Shown: positions 43,455-52,804 of the stretch, in pieces
How positions within the stretch are numbered: position 1 is the stretch's first letter
Layout of the letters: every line of letters begins with the position of its first letter
Source of the DNA: JBEBVQ01 sp964527735
GTDB lineage: Bacteria; Bacteroidota; Bacteroidia; Chitinophagales; Chitinophagaceae
Assembly: GCA_964527735.1 (NCBI GenBank)
Contig: CAZGPG010000012.1
Coordinates: forward strand, 45,866-109,865
Reading direction: 5' to 3'
Length of the DNA: 64,000 nt
The notes under the pieces: model-generated
What the model was told of the DNA's origin: nothing
The model's input: the letters and a program-made list of their open reading frames with translations, nothing else
Databases searched by the model: none
Program-made: the position numbers and the translations under genes

Positions 43455-44551
43455 AGCGCAAACGCATTGTACTGACCATCATCAATGAACCCAACTATGA
43501 TCAGCGGATGATCCGGATCTGCACTTCGTTGCATAAGGCGGGTTACGAGGTGACGCTGATCGGGCGAAAAAAGCCGGGATCCCGTCCGCTCATCGCACGT
43601 CCCTTCCGGCAAATAAGGATCTGGCAGGGTTTGAACCGCGGCAAGTTCTTTTTTGCCGGCTACAATATCAAACTGTTCTTCGTGCTGCTGTTTACAAGAA
43701 TGGATGCGGTATGCGCGATTGACCTTGATACTATTTTACCCGTTTATTACATCTCGCTGCTCCGGCGAAAACGCCGTGTTTATGATGCTCACGAACTGTT
43801 TTGCGAATTAGAGGAGGTGGTCACCCGACCGGCTACGAAAAAAATGTGGAAATGGATCGAACGGCATACAGTACCTCATTTCCATTATGGCTACACGGTA
43901 AATGAAAGTTATGTGCAAGAGTACCGGCGCATGTACAACCGCTCTTATGCCGTCGTACGCAATGCAACCGTCTTGCGGCCGTTCACTATACCGGAAAAGA
44001 AAGAACGGTATATTTTGTACCAGGGGAGTGTCAACAAGGGCCGCTGCTTTGAAGAGCTGATACCGGCAATGAAATATGTGAATGCCCGGCTGATCATCTG
44101 CGGTGAAGGCAATTTTTATGAAGAATCAAAGCAGCTTGTCCGTGAGCATGGTCTGGAAAACAAGGTGATCTTTGAAGGTTATGTATTGCCCGAAGCATTA
44201 CCACGCTATACCGAACAGGCATATATCGGCATTACATTGTTTGTAGCTACAAGCCGGAGCAACGAGCTTTCGCTGGCTAACCGGTTTTTCGATTATATGC
44301 ACAGCGGCGTACCGCAACTGGCGCCTTGCTACCCTGAGTATGAACGGATCAACAATGAATTTGAGATTGCCCGTCTCGTGAAAGATATTACGCCGGAAAG
44401 CATTGCCCGGGCACTGAATCATATGCTGCATGATGAAGCCTATTATAACCGGCTGCAGCAGAACTGTATGCAGGCGCGGGAAGTTTACTGTTGGCAGGAA
44501 GAAGAAAAACGGCTGTTAAACGTGTATCAAAATCTTTTTGCAGATGCCTGA
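43451..44551 (+). CDS. GT-B fold glycosyltransferase (group 4)
   Basis: The 366-residue protein begins with KRKRIVLTIINEPNYDQRMIRI, a GT-B N-terminal strand. Middle motifs include RRVYDAHELFCELEEV, found in the GT4 N-domain. The C-terminal donor domain reads KKERYILYQGSVNKGRCFEEL and later SNELSLANRFFDYMHSGVPQLA, with the expected Glu/Asn donor contacts. It transfers a sugar within an envelope glycan; specificity unknown. It overlaps the formyltransferase stop by four bases and the following GT-A gene by eight, so the three genes form one translationally coupled unit. Confidence 0.88.
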   Translation: MKRKRIVLTIINEPNYDQRMIRICTSLHKAGYEVTLIGRKKPGSRPLIARPFRQIRIWQGLNRGKFFFAGYNIKLFFVLLFTRMDAVCAIDLDTILPVYYISLLRRKRRVYDAHELFCELEEVVTRPATKKMWKWIERHTVPHFHYGYTVNESYVQEYRRMYNRSYAVVRNATVLRPFTIPEKKERYILYQGSVNKGRCFEELIPAMKYVNARLIICGEGNFYEESKQLVREHGLENKVIFEGYVLPEALPRYTEQAYIGITLFVATSRSNELSLANRFFDYMHSGVPQLAPCYPEYERINNEFEIARLVKDITPESIARALNHMLHDEAYYNRLQQNCMQAREVYCWQEEEKRLLNVYQNLFADA

Positions 44552-45341
44552 TCCGTCCTTTGATGAGGCTGCTATAAAGTTCAGCATAATAATCCCCGCA
44601 TATAATGCGGAGAATACGATCGCTACTGCGATACGGTCCTGCCTGTCACAATCCTGGCCACCTCATGAAATTATTGTGGTTGACGACAACAGTTCCGACC
44701 AAACGGTAGCAATAGCGGAATCGTTCTATCCTGCAGTGACGGTGTATCCGCTCGAAGAAAACCGGGGACCTTCCTATGCCCGTAATACCGGCTGGGATCA
44801 CGCGTCGGGCAATTATATTGCCTTCCTGGATGCCGACGATACCTGGCACAAAGACAAGCTTCAGATCATGCAAACGCTGTTACATAAACACGACCTTCCG
44901 GCATTTGTCTTTCATTCATTCCAATTACAACCTTTACCCGAAGCATTACCCTCACCGGTTCCAGATCTGCAAACGCTTCCATTCAGAAGATTACTCTGGC
45001 GTATTCCTCCTACAACCCCTTGTCACCCTTCGACGGTAGTATTACAGAATGAAAAAGAATTCCGGTTTGAACCGGGTATGCGTTATATGGAGGATTATGA
45101 TCTCTGGCTGCGTATTGCAGCACATCATACAGTATACAGGCTTCCGTTGCCGCTAACGCAGCTCGGCCGGCCCGTTCTTTCTGCCGGGGGGCAAAGCAGC
45201 AACCGGCTGGCTATGCGTATGGGAGAGTTCCGGGCATATGGACGACTGGCTATGCGCCAGCCGCAGTACCTGCCGTTGCTGCCCCTGCTCATCCTGGCCG
45301 GAGTGCTGAAACATCTTGGAAAATTCCTGTTCGGAAAATGA
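44544..45341 (+). CDS. GT-A fold glycosyltransferase family 2
   Basis: From ATG 44544 (a TTG two codons upstream is possible) the protein has 265 residues. It shows KFSIIIPAYNAENTIATAI, VVDDNSSDQTVAI, and the DxD-type metal site in AFLDADDTW, followed by a family-2 acceptor region (MRYMEDYDLWLRIA). It attaches a sugar from a UDP/GDP donor to a glycan in the cytoplasm. The C-terminus has a short hydrophobic segment, LPLLPLLILAGVL, that could touch the membrane. It is the last gene of the formyltransferase cluster and is convergent with the FtsE gene, only six bases apart. Confidence 0.9.
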   Translation: MPDPSFDEAAIKFSIIIPAYNAENTIATAIRSCLSQSWPPHEIIVVDDNSSDQTVAIAESFYPAVTVYPLEENRGPSYARNTGWDHASGNYIAFLDADDTWHKDKLQIMQTLLHKHDLPAFVFHSFQLQPLPEALPSPVPDLQTLPFRRLLWRIPPTTPCHPSTVVLQNEKEFRFEPGMRYMEDYDLWLRIAAHHTVYRLPLPLTQLGRPVLSAGGQSSNRLAMRMGEFRAYGRLAMRQPQYLPLLPLLILAGVLKHLGKFLFGK

Positions 45342-45347
45342 CCGGCG

Positions 45348-46040
45348 TTATGTAGTAGTACCGGCCGCCAGCTCTTTTACAGCTCCCTGCTCTATCCGCA
45401 CGACCCGTGCGGGATATTTCTGAATAATCGTATAATCATGTGTCGCCATAATAACAGCAGCCTGGTAATCGTGGCAAATGCTGAAGAGCAGTTGCATGAT
45501 CTCATCCCGCGTGTCGGGATCAAGGTTGCCGGTAGGCTCATCGGCCAGGATCAGCTTGGGGTTATTGAGCAGGGCACGTGCGATATCGACGCGCTGCTGC
45601 TCTCCGCCGCTCATCTCATAAGTCATTTTAAACCCTTTGTTTTTCAACCCGACCTTATCGAGCACGTTCTCAATTTTTTCCTTTATCAACACCTTGTCCT
45701 TCCAGCCGGTGGCTTTAAGCACAAACGCAAGATTATCATACACATTACGATCGGTAAGCAAGCGGAAGTCCTGGAATATGATGCCGAGATTCCGGCGAAG
45801 CCGGGGTATCGTCTGCCATTTCAACTGTTTCAGATCAAAGCCGGCCACTTCGCCTTCACCTTCCTTCAGGTACAGGTCTCCGTATAAGGTTTTGAGCAGG
45901 CTCGATTTGCCGCTGCCGGTCTTTCCTATCAGGTAAACAAACTCACTTTTATTTACTTCAAAATGGACATCCGACAGAATCAGGTTTTTACCCTGGAATA
46001 TATGTGCATTCCGTAAAGAAACAATAGTCTGGTCGCTCAT
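45348..46040 (-). CDS. ftsE: FtsE-like cell-division ABC ATPase
   Basis: From ATG 46040 the protein has 230 residues with Walker A IGKTGSGKSS near residue 40, the signature MSGGEQQRVDIARALL, and Walker B LILADEPTGNLDPDTR. The spacing and MATHDYTIIQKYPARVVRI end match FtsE rather than a substrate transporter. FtsE works with the membrane protein FtsX to control peptidoglycan hydrolases at the septum. No ftsX is adjacent, which is common in Bacteroidota. The M23 peptidase at 61727 is distant and not an evident partner. An ATP-binding subunit of another ABC family cannot be fully excluded. Confidence 0.87.
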   Translation of the reverse strand: MSDQTIVSLRNAHIFQGKNLILSDVHFEVNKSEFVYLIGKTGSGKSSLLKTLYGDLYLKEGEGEVAGFDLKQLKWQTIPRLRRNLGIIFQDFRLLTDRNVYDNLAFVLKATGWKDKVLIKEKIENVLDKVGLKNKGFKMTYEMSGGEQQRVDIARALLNNPKLILADEPTGNLDPDTRDEIMQLLFSICHDYQAAVIMATHDYTIIQKYPARVVRIEQGAVKELAAGTTT

Positions 46041-46119
46041 GTGCGTACTTTGGAACAAATATAATCATCCTGGAGATTATAGGCTGCATGATCCGGAAGA
46101 TAGACATGCCTTTATACAA

Positions 46120-46149
46120 ATCCACCGCGACAACTTTGTCGCGGCGGAT
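46120..46149. terminator. Hairpin after the M43 metalloprotease gene
   Basis: ATCCACCGCGACAA (46120-46133) pairs with TTGTCGCGGCGGAT (46136-46149), one mismatch and a minimal loop. It lies 30 bases after the stop of the M43 gene (minus strand). The tract downstream is AT-rich but not a U-run. Confidence 0.6.
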
Positions 46150-46178
46150 CATATAATTCATCAGAATACCGGCTTATA

Positions 46179-49100
46179 TTAATATACAACCAGCTTTTCT
46201 GTCATTGTTTTATTCCCGCTTACCAGTTGTACCATGTACATACCTTTTACGGTAACAGCCGATGCGGGGATCTCGATTTTTGTCAATCCCTGCGTCAACA
46301 GTTGCTGCTCTGTGCGGTATACCACTTTACCGGTAACGTCTGTAACCTGTACCTGTGCAACGCCACTACCGCCGTTAATGATCAGATGTGCACCTCCTTG
46401 TGTGGGGTTGGGCGTAAGCACCATACCCTGGCGCTGCATTACATCATCATCAACACCGGTAGGGAAGCTGCTGATATGGATACGGTCCATATAGAAATGG
46501 TTACCGGATCCCAGCATATTCTGGAATGTGCCGGGGCGGAAACGGAAACGGAACATGATACCGTTACCGGCCGCAGTCCTGGCAACGTCGGGGATCGGCA
46601 GGCTCTGCAATTTCCATGCGCCCATCCATTCCGGAACAAACTCGTAGTTCAGTGTGCCGTTATTACCGATATCTGCTTTAGACAAGGTAGACAGGGGGAA
46701 CCAGTTATCGCCGCAATTTACCGAGTAAGAAATAATGAGTGAATCGTTCATCTCAGCAGGATTGGAAGTACGGAACGCACCTGCAGACATAAAGTTCAGG
46801 TTACAGTTAGCCGCATACTCCGATGCAGAGAGATCAAATACCGGAGAGAAGAAGTCGTCATAATCTCCGCGGGGGGTACCCGTGAGGAAAGAAGGCACCG
46901 TGGTACGCTTGTCGTAATTCCGGTAATGAATGGAATGGTTATCATAATATCCTGTTCCTTCATGTATCGCCCACTGGAAATAATTATTATAATAGTTGAA
47001 CATCGGCCATTTATCCATATCACCTTCAGGACTAAATTCCTGATAGTATCCCAAAGCCTGTTTGGGCGTGGGATCAGCAACATAAATCGGCGTACGGCTC
47101 ACTGTAGTGCTGCCGGTATTGTTACCGGTTGCAGTAAGCGAAACAGTAACCCATCCCGGTTGGCTAAACGCAACAGCATTATTGACCACCGGCAGTGTGG
47201 AAGTGGCAGGATTGGCGCCGTTGGAGAATGTCCAGTCTCTGCTCACGATCGTATCATTCCAGCTTCTGTCTGTGAAACCAAAACGGGTAGTACCATTGGC
47301 GCAGCCGTATACCTTATCAGTTCCGCCTGCTCCCCCCGTCCTGTTTACAGAGAAATCTGCCACGGGCGGGAGATCAGGCAAAGGTGCCAATGCCCCCGTA
47401 GTGCTCAGATTTGCAGCCGATATCAGATTACTGCGCCCTGCCACATTGGAATTAAGAGCAGCCCGCATACGATCTACCTGCCCGGCCGTGAACATTTTGG
47501 AGCAATAAGTATAGTCCATAACGTTCTGGGCATTGGTAGTGTCCGGATAGTCAATTACAATGGCATCACCGTCGTTATCGCGTTGTCCTGTAACTTTAAA
47601 ATACCCGTAACGCATCACTATGTTATAAAAATATCCGTATTTATTATCGGCATCCACAGCATTTGTAATGCGCATAGCTCCGGGTACTTCATCCACAAAC
47701 TGTATGGTAGGGGTATCCCTGAGCGCTGCCGGATTTTCAGTAAATACAAGAGTATAATTTTTCCCGGCCTGTACCGTCAATCTAACCGGTACCCGCTGTC
47801 TTGCAAACGAAACCGTAGTATTGCCTGTATAACTGGCCACTATATTCGAGTTCCTTTTTACTGCTATGGTAAACGGGCTGCCGATTGTGTCTGTCGGGTA
47901 AATATCCACCGAATCTATGACGATCCGGGTGGGTGTATTAAACGAAATCCCTACATCCGTAAGACGGTCACCGGCAACATCCGGCTCCGGCTTACCCACA
48001 GTAGCATTGGAAGTACCATAACTAATGCTCCAGTTATAGAAATAATTATACATAGACGCTGTATGATCTTCCTTCAACTCTATTACACCGGAAATGTTTT
48101 TAGGATAACCTGTACCGGCAGCATCGCGCAATGCACCCGGATTGCTGCGGAATACGATCGCATACCCCGAATCGGCAGGTACATCAAAGTCTACCGGCAC
48201 TATCTGCGCACCACTATTGGTGGTGACATTGCCGGAGAAAGAATCCGCCACATCGCCATAATGGCGCAGCAGGATCGTAAAAGGAGTGCCTATAGCGCCG
48301 GTAGGATATATGGCAAGTGAGTCTATCGTCAACTGTTGACGGGCCACAAACTGGATACCCCATATATTTGATTGGGAAGGAACAGGCATGTTGCCCGCAG
48401 CGAGACTCTGCCTGCCCATAGACATTTTTGAAAATATACAGGTAGTGTCATAAATATGCACAGGAGCACATCCGCTACCCATATGCCCTTCAGTAGGAGG
48501 CGTATCATCCACATCATCATCACCGCAAGCAACCTGAGGATTATTTGTTGCGCCCCAGGGGTGATCAAGATTCAGGGTGTGCCCGATCTCGTGAGAGAGT
48601 GTATTGTCACGATGAACATAATCAAAACGGGAAATTACGCCGTCATAATACGGAAAAGCTGCAGCACCGGCAGGCTTCAGCGCATATGCAGCAGCGCTGG
48701 AAGTACCGGGGAATCCGTTTACAATCCATATATTAAGATATGAGTCCGGAGGCCAGAGATCAAACTTGGACTGGTCGCTGGCGTTAGAAGCCAAATATGA
48801 CCTGCGGCGGGTAATACCACGGGTCGGGTTACCATTCGGATCTTTTGTAGCAAGATGGAAACGAATATTCCCCTTTCCAATATACCTTATGTTTGTTCCC
48901 GGTATGTATCCACGGTACTGCGGGATTATATCCAAGGTATCCGCATTCTCGCGGTTGAACATCCGGTTAATCCGCACCATTTCATTGAAGACCGTATCAT
49001 CCGGGACATACTCCTGACCATAATCGTGAATGATATGGAAAACAACGGGAACATGGTACACCTCATCATCTGCAGTAGACTTTGCAAAACGACGGACATC

Positions 49101-49283
49101 CATTTCCTTCAGCTTCTGTTGGATCTCCTGCTGTAATTGCTGTTCATATACCGCTACATCCGGGTTGAGCTGCCGCAACTGGGCATGTACCTCATCTGCA
49201 TAACAGCGAAGCGTTGTCTGAGCCGTTGCCATGCCTGAAAGACATGCGGCGGCAGACATTAGTAAAATAGCTTTTTTCACCAT
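46179..49283 (-). CDS. M43 (pappalysin-type) zinc metalloprotease with domain insertion, PKD and T9SS type A domain
   Basis: The 1,034-residue protein has a signal peptide (to ...MATAQ), a propeptide-like helix and an M43 catalytic domain. The zinc site is HEIGHTLNLDH (H231, E232, H235, H241) and the Met-turn is NVMDYTYCSKMFTAGQ with Met589. About 275 residues normally absent from M43 enzymes separate them (~290-565). That stretch holds two similar beta domains, each with DS(L/V)(A/D)IYPT, a FTI strand, NP(G/A)ALRD and YFYN(W/I). A PKD-like domain (~645-725), a jelly-roll-like region and the sorting domain (LTPNPTQGGAHLII) follow. It is a secreted peptidase, probably surface-bound. Confidence 0.92.
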   Translation of the reverse strand: MVKKAILLMSAAACLSGMATAQTTLRCYADEVHAQLRQLNPDVAVYEQQLQQEIQQKLKEMDVRRFAKSTADDEVYHVPVVFHIIHDYGQEYVPDDTVFNEMVRINRMFNRENADTLDIIPQYRGYIPGTNIRYIGKGNIRFHLATKDPNGNPTRGITRRRSYLASNASDQSKFDLWPPDSYLNIWIVNGFPGTSSAAAYALKPAGAAAFPYYDGVISRFDYVHRDNTLSHEIGHTLNLDHPWGATNNPQVACGDDDVDDTPPTEGHMGSGCAPVHIYDTTCIFSKMSMGRQSLAAGNMPVPSQSNIWGIQFVARQQLTIDSLAIYPTGAIGTPFTILLRHYGDVADSFSGNVTTNSGAQIVPVDFDVPADSGYAIVFRSNPGALRDAAGTGYPKNISGVIELKEDHTASMYNYFYNWSISYGTSNATVGKPEPDVAGDRLTDVGISFNTPTRIVIDSVDIYPTDTIGSPFTIAVKRNSNIVASYTGNTTVSFARQRVPVRLTVQAGKNYTLVFTENPAALRDTPTIQFVDEVPGAMRITNAVDADNKYGYFYNIVMRYGYFKVTGQRDNDGDAIVIDYPDTTNAQNVMDYTYCSKMFTAGQVDRMRAALNSNVAGRSNLISAANLSTTGALAPLPDLPPVADFSVNRTGGAGGTDKVYGCANGTTRFGFTDRSWNDTIVSRDWTFSNGANPATSTLPVVNNAVAFSQPGWVTVSLTATGNNTGSTTVSRTPIYVADPTPKQALGYYQEFSPEGDMDKWPMFNYYNNYFQWAIHEGTGYYDNHSIHYRNYDKRTTVPSFLTGTPRGDYDDFFSPVFDLSASEYAANCNLNFMSAGAFRTSNPAEMNDSLIISYSVNCGDNWFPLSTLSKADIGNNGTLNYEFVPEWMGAWKLQSLPIPDVARTAAGNGIMFRFRFRPGTFQNMLGSGNHFYMDRIHISSFPTGVDDDVMQRQGMVLTPNPTQGGAHLIINGGSGVAQVQVTDVTGKVVYRTEQQLLTQGLTKIEIPASAVTVKGMYMVQLVSGNKTMTEKLVVY

Positions 49284-49316
49284 TTTTTATTATTATAAAT
49301 TAATAAGCTAAACGCC

Positions 49317-49324
49317 CAAAGATA
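49317..49324 (-). promoter_or_regulatory. Candidate -7 element for the M43 gene
   Basis: Minus-strand TATCTTTG matches TAnnTTTG and lies 34 bases before the ATG at 49283. A CAAA (49336) is too close for a standard -33 element. Confidence 0.42.
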
Positions 49325-49399
49325 ATGATTCCTGTCAAAAAACAGTCAGTTCATTCTGGTATTTTTTTAACACTATAATAATCCGTTTCACTGTCAGAC

Positions 49400-50872
49400 C
49401 TATTGTAAGACTTTGTCTATAACGTACAAATAAGGATACTCTAAAACATAAGAAGGTGCCGGATATCCTTCACGGCTAACAAATGTAGCGACAGGTATCT
49501 GTTGTTTTGCCAGTATGCCCATATGCTCTTCGGATGGCCACCAGTGAGTAGCGGCAATATCTTTATGATAAAACATCAGTTCCACGTCTTCAAATTCGCT
49601 AATACCTGTTACAATTTTCACATGTTCGGGAATATAATTCCTTATATCTTTATATATTCTGGTATTGTGAATTTTTCGGTTCCTTTCGTTATTGCCGGGT
49701 GCAAAATACCGGTTCATTTCCCCGGGATTAAGCGAAAGCCAGGCTGCAACCGGTAAAACAATCACCGGAATGATCCGTTTTCCCGTTTTGAAAGAAACCG
49801 CATACAGGCTTACCGCAATAAACATCATGCATAACGGGGCCATTACGAAAAAATAGGAATTGATTTTGGTTTGCGCGATAAAAGAGAAGAAACAGAAAAC
49901 AAAAAGCACCAGCCCGATAAAGGGATACAACAGCCTGCTGTCGCGCCGTTTCATAAAGAATGCAAGCAGGACGCCCGGGAGCACAGCCAGCCACAGCCAG
50001 TCGCCGAAATACAGCCGCAGTGCCTCCCAATAAAACCAGATACCGCCGGTATGCCCCTCCAATGCCTCGAAAATATGCCTGGTATTGTAAGCCGCTTCAT
50101 AACGGGCCTCTTCGGGGAATGCGTGATGTATGTATATCTGCCAGGGGATAAATACAACGCAGCAGATGAGCAGTGCAACGATAAAGTGTATCAGCCCCTT
50201 CCGGTCTTTGTGCTTCAGGTCGTACAGAAGGTTGATGCCCCATGCCAGGAAGACTGCCAATCCGGTAAGCCATTTATTCAATATGGCACAACCGGCAAAA
50301 AGGCCAATCAATACCACCCAACCCCACTTCCCGGACCGTACATATTCCGCATAGGCCCAGAGACTGGCCAGCACATAAAAACCAAATGCCACATCGTTGT
50401 GATCCATCCCCTTGATGCCGGAGATCAGAATCAGATGAAAGTTGGAAAAGCATAAAAGGCCGGCAGCTATGAGCGCCACCGTCTTATTGCCGGTAACCAA
50501 TACAGTAAGACGGTACAGCAGCAGTATCATCAAAGATCCCATGATAATACCGGGCAGGCGCAGAGACAGCTCGGATACGCCGAATATTTTCATGCTCAGC
50601 GCCATCTGCCACATAAAAAGCGGTTGCTTATGCAGCCATATATGATTACAGCACCACACTGTATAATCTGCGTGTGGCAACAAAGAAGATGTTTTTAGCA
50701 TCGGCCTGAACGGATGGTCCATCATATTCCGGGCAACGAGCGCATGAAAACGTTCATCCCAATCATGCAGAAAAGGATCGGCCTGTGCATAATACAATCT
50801 GATCGCTGCACCGATCACCGTCATCATCATCAATATGACTACATGCTTATGCCGGATCAGTTTGTTCTTCAT
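49400..50872 (-). CDS. GT39/ArnT-like membrane glycosyltransferase
   Basis: The 490-residue protein has about 11-12 hydrophobic segments. The first periplasmic loop carries FLHDWDERFHALVARNMM, with Asp39-Glu40 as the acidic pair that activates lipid-linked sugar donors in PMT and ArnT enzymes. The following LRLPGIIMGSL and the C-terminal periplasmic domain (from ~400) agree with family 39. It would move a sugar from a polyprenyl-phosphate carrier to a lipid or protein at the outer face of the inner membrane; donor and acceptor are unknown. It has no operon partner on its strand. Confidence 0.88.
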   Translation of the reverse strand: MKNKLIRHKHVVILMMMTVIGAAIRLYYAQADPFLHDWDERFHALVARNMMDHPFRPMLKTSSLLPHADYTVWCCNHIWLHKQPLFMWQMALSMKIFGVSELSLRLPGIIMGSLMILLLYRLTVLVTGNKTVALIAAGLLCFSNFHLILISGIKGMDHNDVAFGFYVLASLWAYAEYVRSGKWGWVVLIGLFAGCAILNKWLTGLAVFLAWGINLLYDLKHKDRKGLIHFIVALLICCVVFIPWQIYIHHAFPEEARYEAAYNTRHIFEALEGHTGGIWFYWEALRLYFGDWLWLAVLPGVLLAFFMKRRDSRLLYPFIGLVLFVFCFFSFIAQTKINSYFFVMAPLCMMFIAVSLYAVSFKTGKRIIPVIVLPVAAWLSLNPGEMNRYFAPGNNERNRKIHNTRIYKDIRNYIPEHVKIVTGISEFEDVELMFYHKDIAATHWWPSEEHMGILAKQQIPVATFVSREGYPAPSYVLEYPYLYVIDKVLQ

Positions 50873-50971
50873 CGGGTAAAAAACGTTAAAATAAATGAAC
50901 CATTACGACTATTCAAAGTCAAAGGGATAAATCCGTTAATCGGATGAGGCAGCCATTTTTCATGTTTTTAC

Positions 50972-50979
50972 TACCTTTG
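50972..50979 (+). promoter_or_regulatory. Candidate promoter of the GNAT/racemase leader transcript
   Basis: TACCTTTG followed by C matches TAnnTTTGC. The ATG it could serve is at 51210, leaving a ~225-base leader that contains several hairpins. Confidence 0.5.
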
Positions 50980-50984
50980 CACGA

Positions 50985-51192
50985 TCATAATGTAGCTGTG
51001 CCGGTAATTAGTACCGGCCAGTGATTCCCTCCGATGGGTCTTATCTGGGAAATGCAGGTTGCATTTTTCTTTCTCGGAACGTCTGACGTTCATGTACAAA
51101 TGGCCGGAACGATCTTCTTTATATAGAAGAAACCCGTCCAAATAACAAAGCCTCTGCAGAAGGTGCCAATATCTTCCTCTGACGGGAAGATA
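50985..51192 (+). other. Structured 5' leader upstream of GNAT/racemase genes (candidate ncRNA)
   Basis: No gene is seen in this interval. It can fold into CCGGTA/TACCGG (51001-51017), a closing helix GATGGGT (51033-51039) with ACCCGTC (51132-51138), and, inside that helix, three local hairpins: AAATGCA/TGCATTT (51050-51066), GAACGT/ACGTTC (51077-51091) and TCTTCT/AGAAGA (51113-51130). A further 7-8-bp hairpin (51170-51192) ends ~18 bases before the ATG. The helix enclosing three hairpins looks like a riboregulator or a free-standing RNA. I do not match it to a known family. Confidence 0.45.
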
Positions 51193-51209
51193 AATCTGTT
51201 ACAATTGCG

Positions 51210-51653
51210 ATGAGCAAAATACAATTATACCATTCGGGCAATCTGCCCACAATAACAGACCAACAAAAGATTATTGATTTCCTGCTGGAGCACCTGGAGC
51301 AGTACGGTGATATACGGGCAGACATCGAAAAAGCCTGTGATTATGCAATGGGCGCCGGCAACAGCCCCGGCGGGGTTATACTCACGGCAACATACGGCGA
51401 TGTGCTGGCTGGCGCCGTTGTGATCAATAAAACCGGGATGCAGGGCTACATTCCCGAAAACATCCTCGTGTACATTGCTACGCACAAAACCCTGCGTGGA
51501 AAAGGCATCGGAAAGGAACTTATGGAAGCGGCCATTCATCAGACCACAGGCGATATTGCATTACATGTGGAGCCGGATAATCCTGCGAAAAAACTGTATG
51601 AAAAACTGGGATTTACCAACAAATACCTGGAAATGAGACTTAAAAAGAATTAA
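51210..51653 (+). CDS. GNAT-family N-acetyltransferase
   Basis: The 147-residue protein shows the GNAT fold: a central strand pair (VLAGAVVINKT and ILVYIATHKT) and the acetyl-CoA pyrophosphate loop RGKGIGKELMEAAI. It ends with the common NPAKKLYEKLGFTNKYLEM. It would acetylate an amine on a small molecule or protein. Its stop is two bases from the next ATG, so it is co-transcribed with the racemase-like gene, and both may handle the same amino compound. The structured leader precedes it. Substrate is not readable from the sequence. Confidence 0.9.
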   Translation: MSKIQLYHSGNLPTITDQQKIIDFLLEHLEQYGDIRADIEKACDYAMGAGNSPGGVILTATYGDVLAGAVVINKTGMQGYIPENILVYIATHKTLRGKGIGKELMEAAIHQTTGDIALHVEPDNPAKKLYEKLGFTNKYLEMRLKKN

Positions 51654-51655
51654 CC

Positions 51656-52789
51656 ATGGCATTTGTAACACTTGATAAAGAAAAATTAACAGCCAACTAT
51701 CGCTACCTTGACACGCTGTTCCGGCAGGAGCAGATACAATGGTCTGTAGTATCGAAAATGCTCTGCGGCAACAGGGATTATCTTGAGGTGCTGCTCGGCC
51801 TGGGCGTCAGGCAGGTGTGCGACTCCCGCGTAAGCAATCTCCGGATGATAAAATCCATTGCTCCGGAGGTGGAAACTGTATATATCAAGCCACCACCCAA
51901 ACGCTCTATAAAAAAGATCGTGGAGTATGCCGATTACAGTTTCAATACGGAGTACGAAACGATCAAACGATTGTCGCAGGCTGCTACGGCCCTGGGGAAG
52001 GTTCATAAAATCATGATCATGATCGAGCTTGGAGAGCTGCGGGAAGGTGTGCTGCGGGAAGATCTGATCGAATTTTACGGTAAGGTCTTTGAATTACCTG
52101 GGATTGAGGTAGCCGGCATCGGTACCAACCTCACCTGCATGTACGGTGTATTGCCCAATCACGACAAGCTGATACAGCTTTGCCTGTACAAGCAGCTTAT
52201 TGAAGCGAAATTCAACAAAGTAATCCCTTATGTTTCCGGAGGGGCTTCGGTAACCATACCCCTGATACATAAGCATATGCTGCCCCATGGCATCAACCAT
52301 TTCCGGATAGGAGAAACGCTTTTCCTGGGGACGGATGTGTACCACAATACCGTATTCGAAGGAATGCACCAGGATGTGTTTAAATTTTATGCAGAGATCA
52401 TCGAGCTTACAGAAAAGCCGGCGGTACCTGTCGGTGAGCTGGGTCACAACCTGACGGGCGAAACACCCCAGTTTTCTTCGGGAAATACCTCTGAATGTTC
52501 CTACCGCGCCATCATTGACGCCGGACTGCTGGATGTGGAGCCCAGTCATCTGATGCCGGTTGACGAACGGTTACGGATTGTAGGCGCCAGCTCAGACATG
52601 ATCGTGGTGGATCTGGGAGAGAACCCGGATCATTACACCGTTGGGGATTTGCTGGAATTCCGGATGGACTATATGGGCGTGCTCCGGATCATGAACTCGG
52701 ATTATATCGATAAACGCATCGCAGGACAAATATCAGCCGCCGCTTCTGCAAAGAAAATCAGAAACAGAGCAGTTCTGGAGCCTACATAA
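51656..52789 (+). CDS. PLP-dependent alanine/ornithine racemase-like protein
   Basis: The 377-residue protein is a fold-type III PLP enzyme. The Schiff-base Lys34 lies in WSVVSKMLCGN, equivalent to the racemase YAVVKANAYG motif. Barrel strands KIMIMIELGELREGVLRED and GIGTNLTCMYG follow, then SGGASVTIPL, which binds the cofactor phosphate. It is nearer to the YhfX/ornithine-racemase type than to Alr, lacking the full Alr C-terminal sequence. It would interconvert L and D forms of an amino acid. The GNAT gene two bases upstream suggests further modification of the product. The substrate is uncertain. Confidence 0.83.
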   Translation: MAFVTLDKEKLTANYRYLDTLFRQEQIQWSVVSKMLCGNRDYLEVLLGLGVRQVCDSRVSNLRMIKSIAPEVETVYIKPPPKRSIKKIVEYADYSFNTEYETIKRLSQAATALGKVHKIMIMIELGELREGVLREDLIEFYGKVFELPGIEVAGIGTNLTCMYGVLPNHDKLIQLCLYKQLIEAKFNKVIPYVSGGASVTIPLIHKHMLPHGINHFRIGETLFLGTDVYHNTVFEGMHQDVFKFYAEIIELTEKPAVPVGELGHNLTGETPQFSSGNTSECSYRAIIDAGLLDVEPSHLMPVDERLRIVGASSDMIVVDLGENPDHYTVGDLLEFRMDYMGVLRIMNSDYIDKRIAGQISAAASAKKIRNRAVLEPT

Positions 52790-52804
52790 GCAGGCCTGTA
52801 CATA

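Noticed and set aside
46926..48320. 464-residue frame on the + strand inside the M43 gene
   Set aside because: It is antisense to a clear protease with intact motifs; the protein is low-complexity in Ile, Arg and His with no recognisable fold, typical of a shadow frame.
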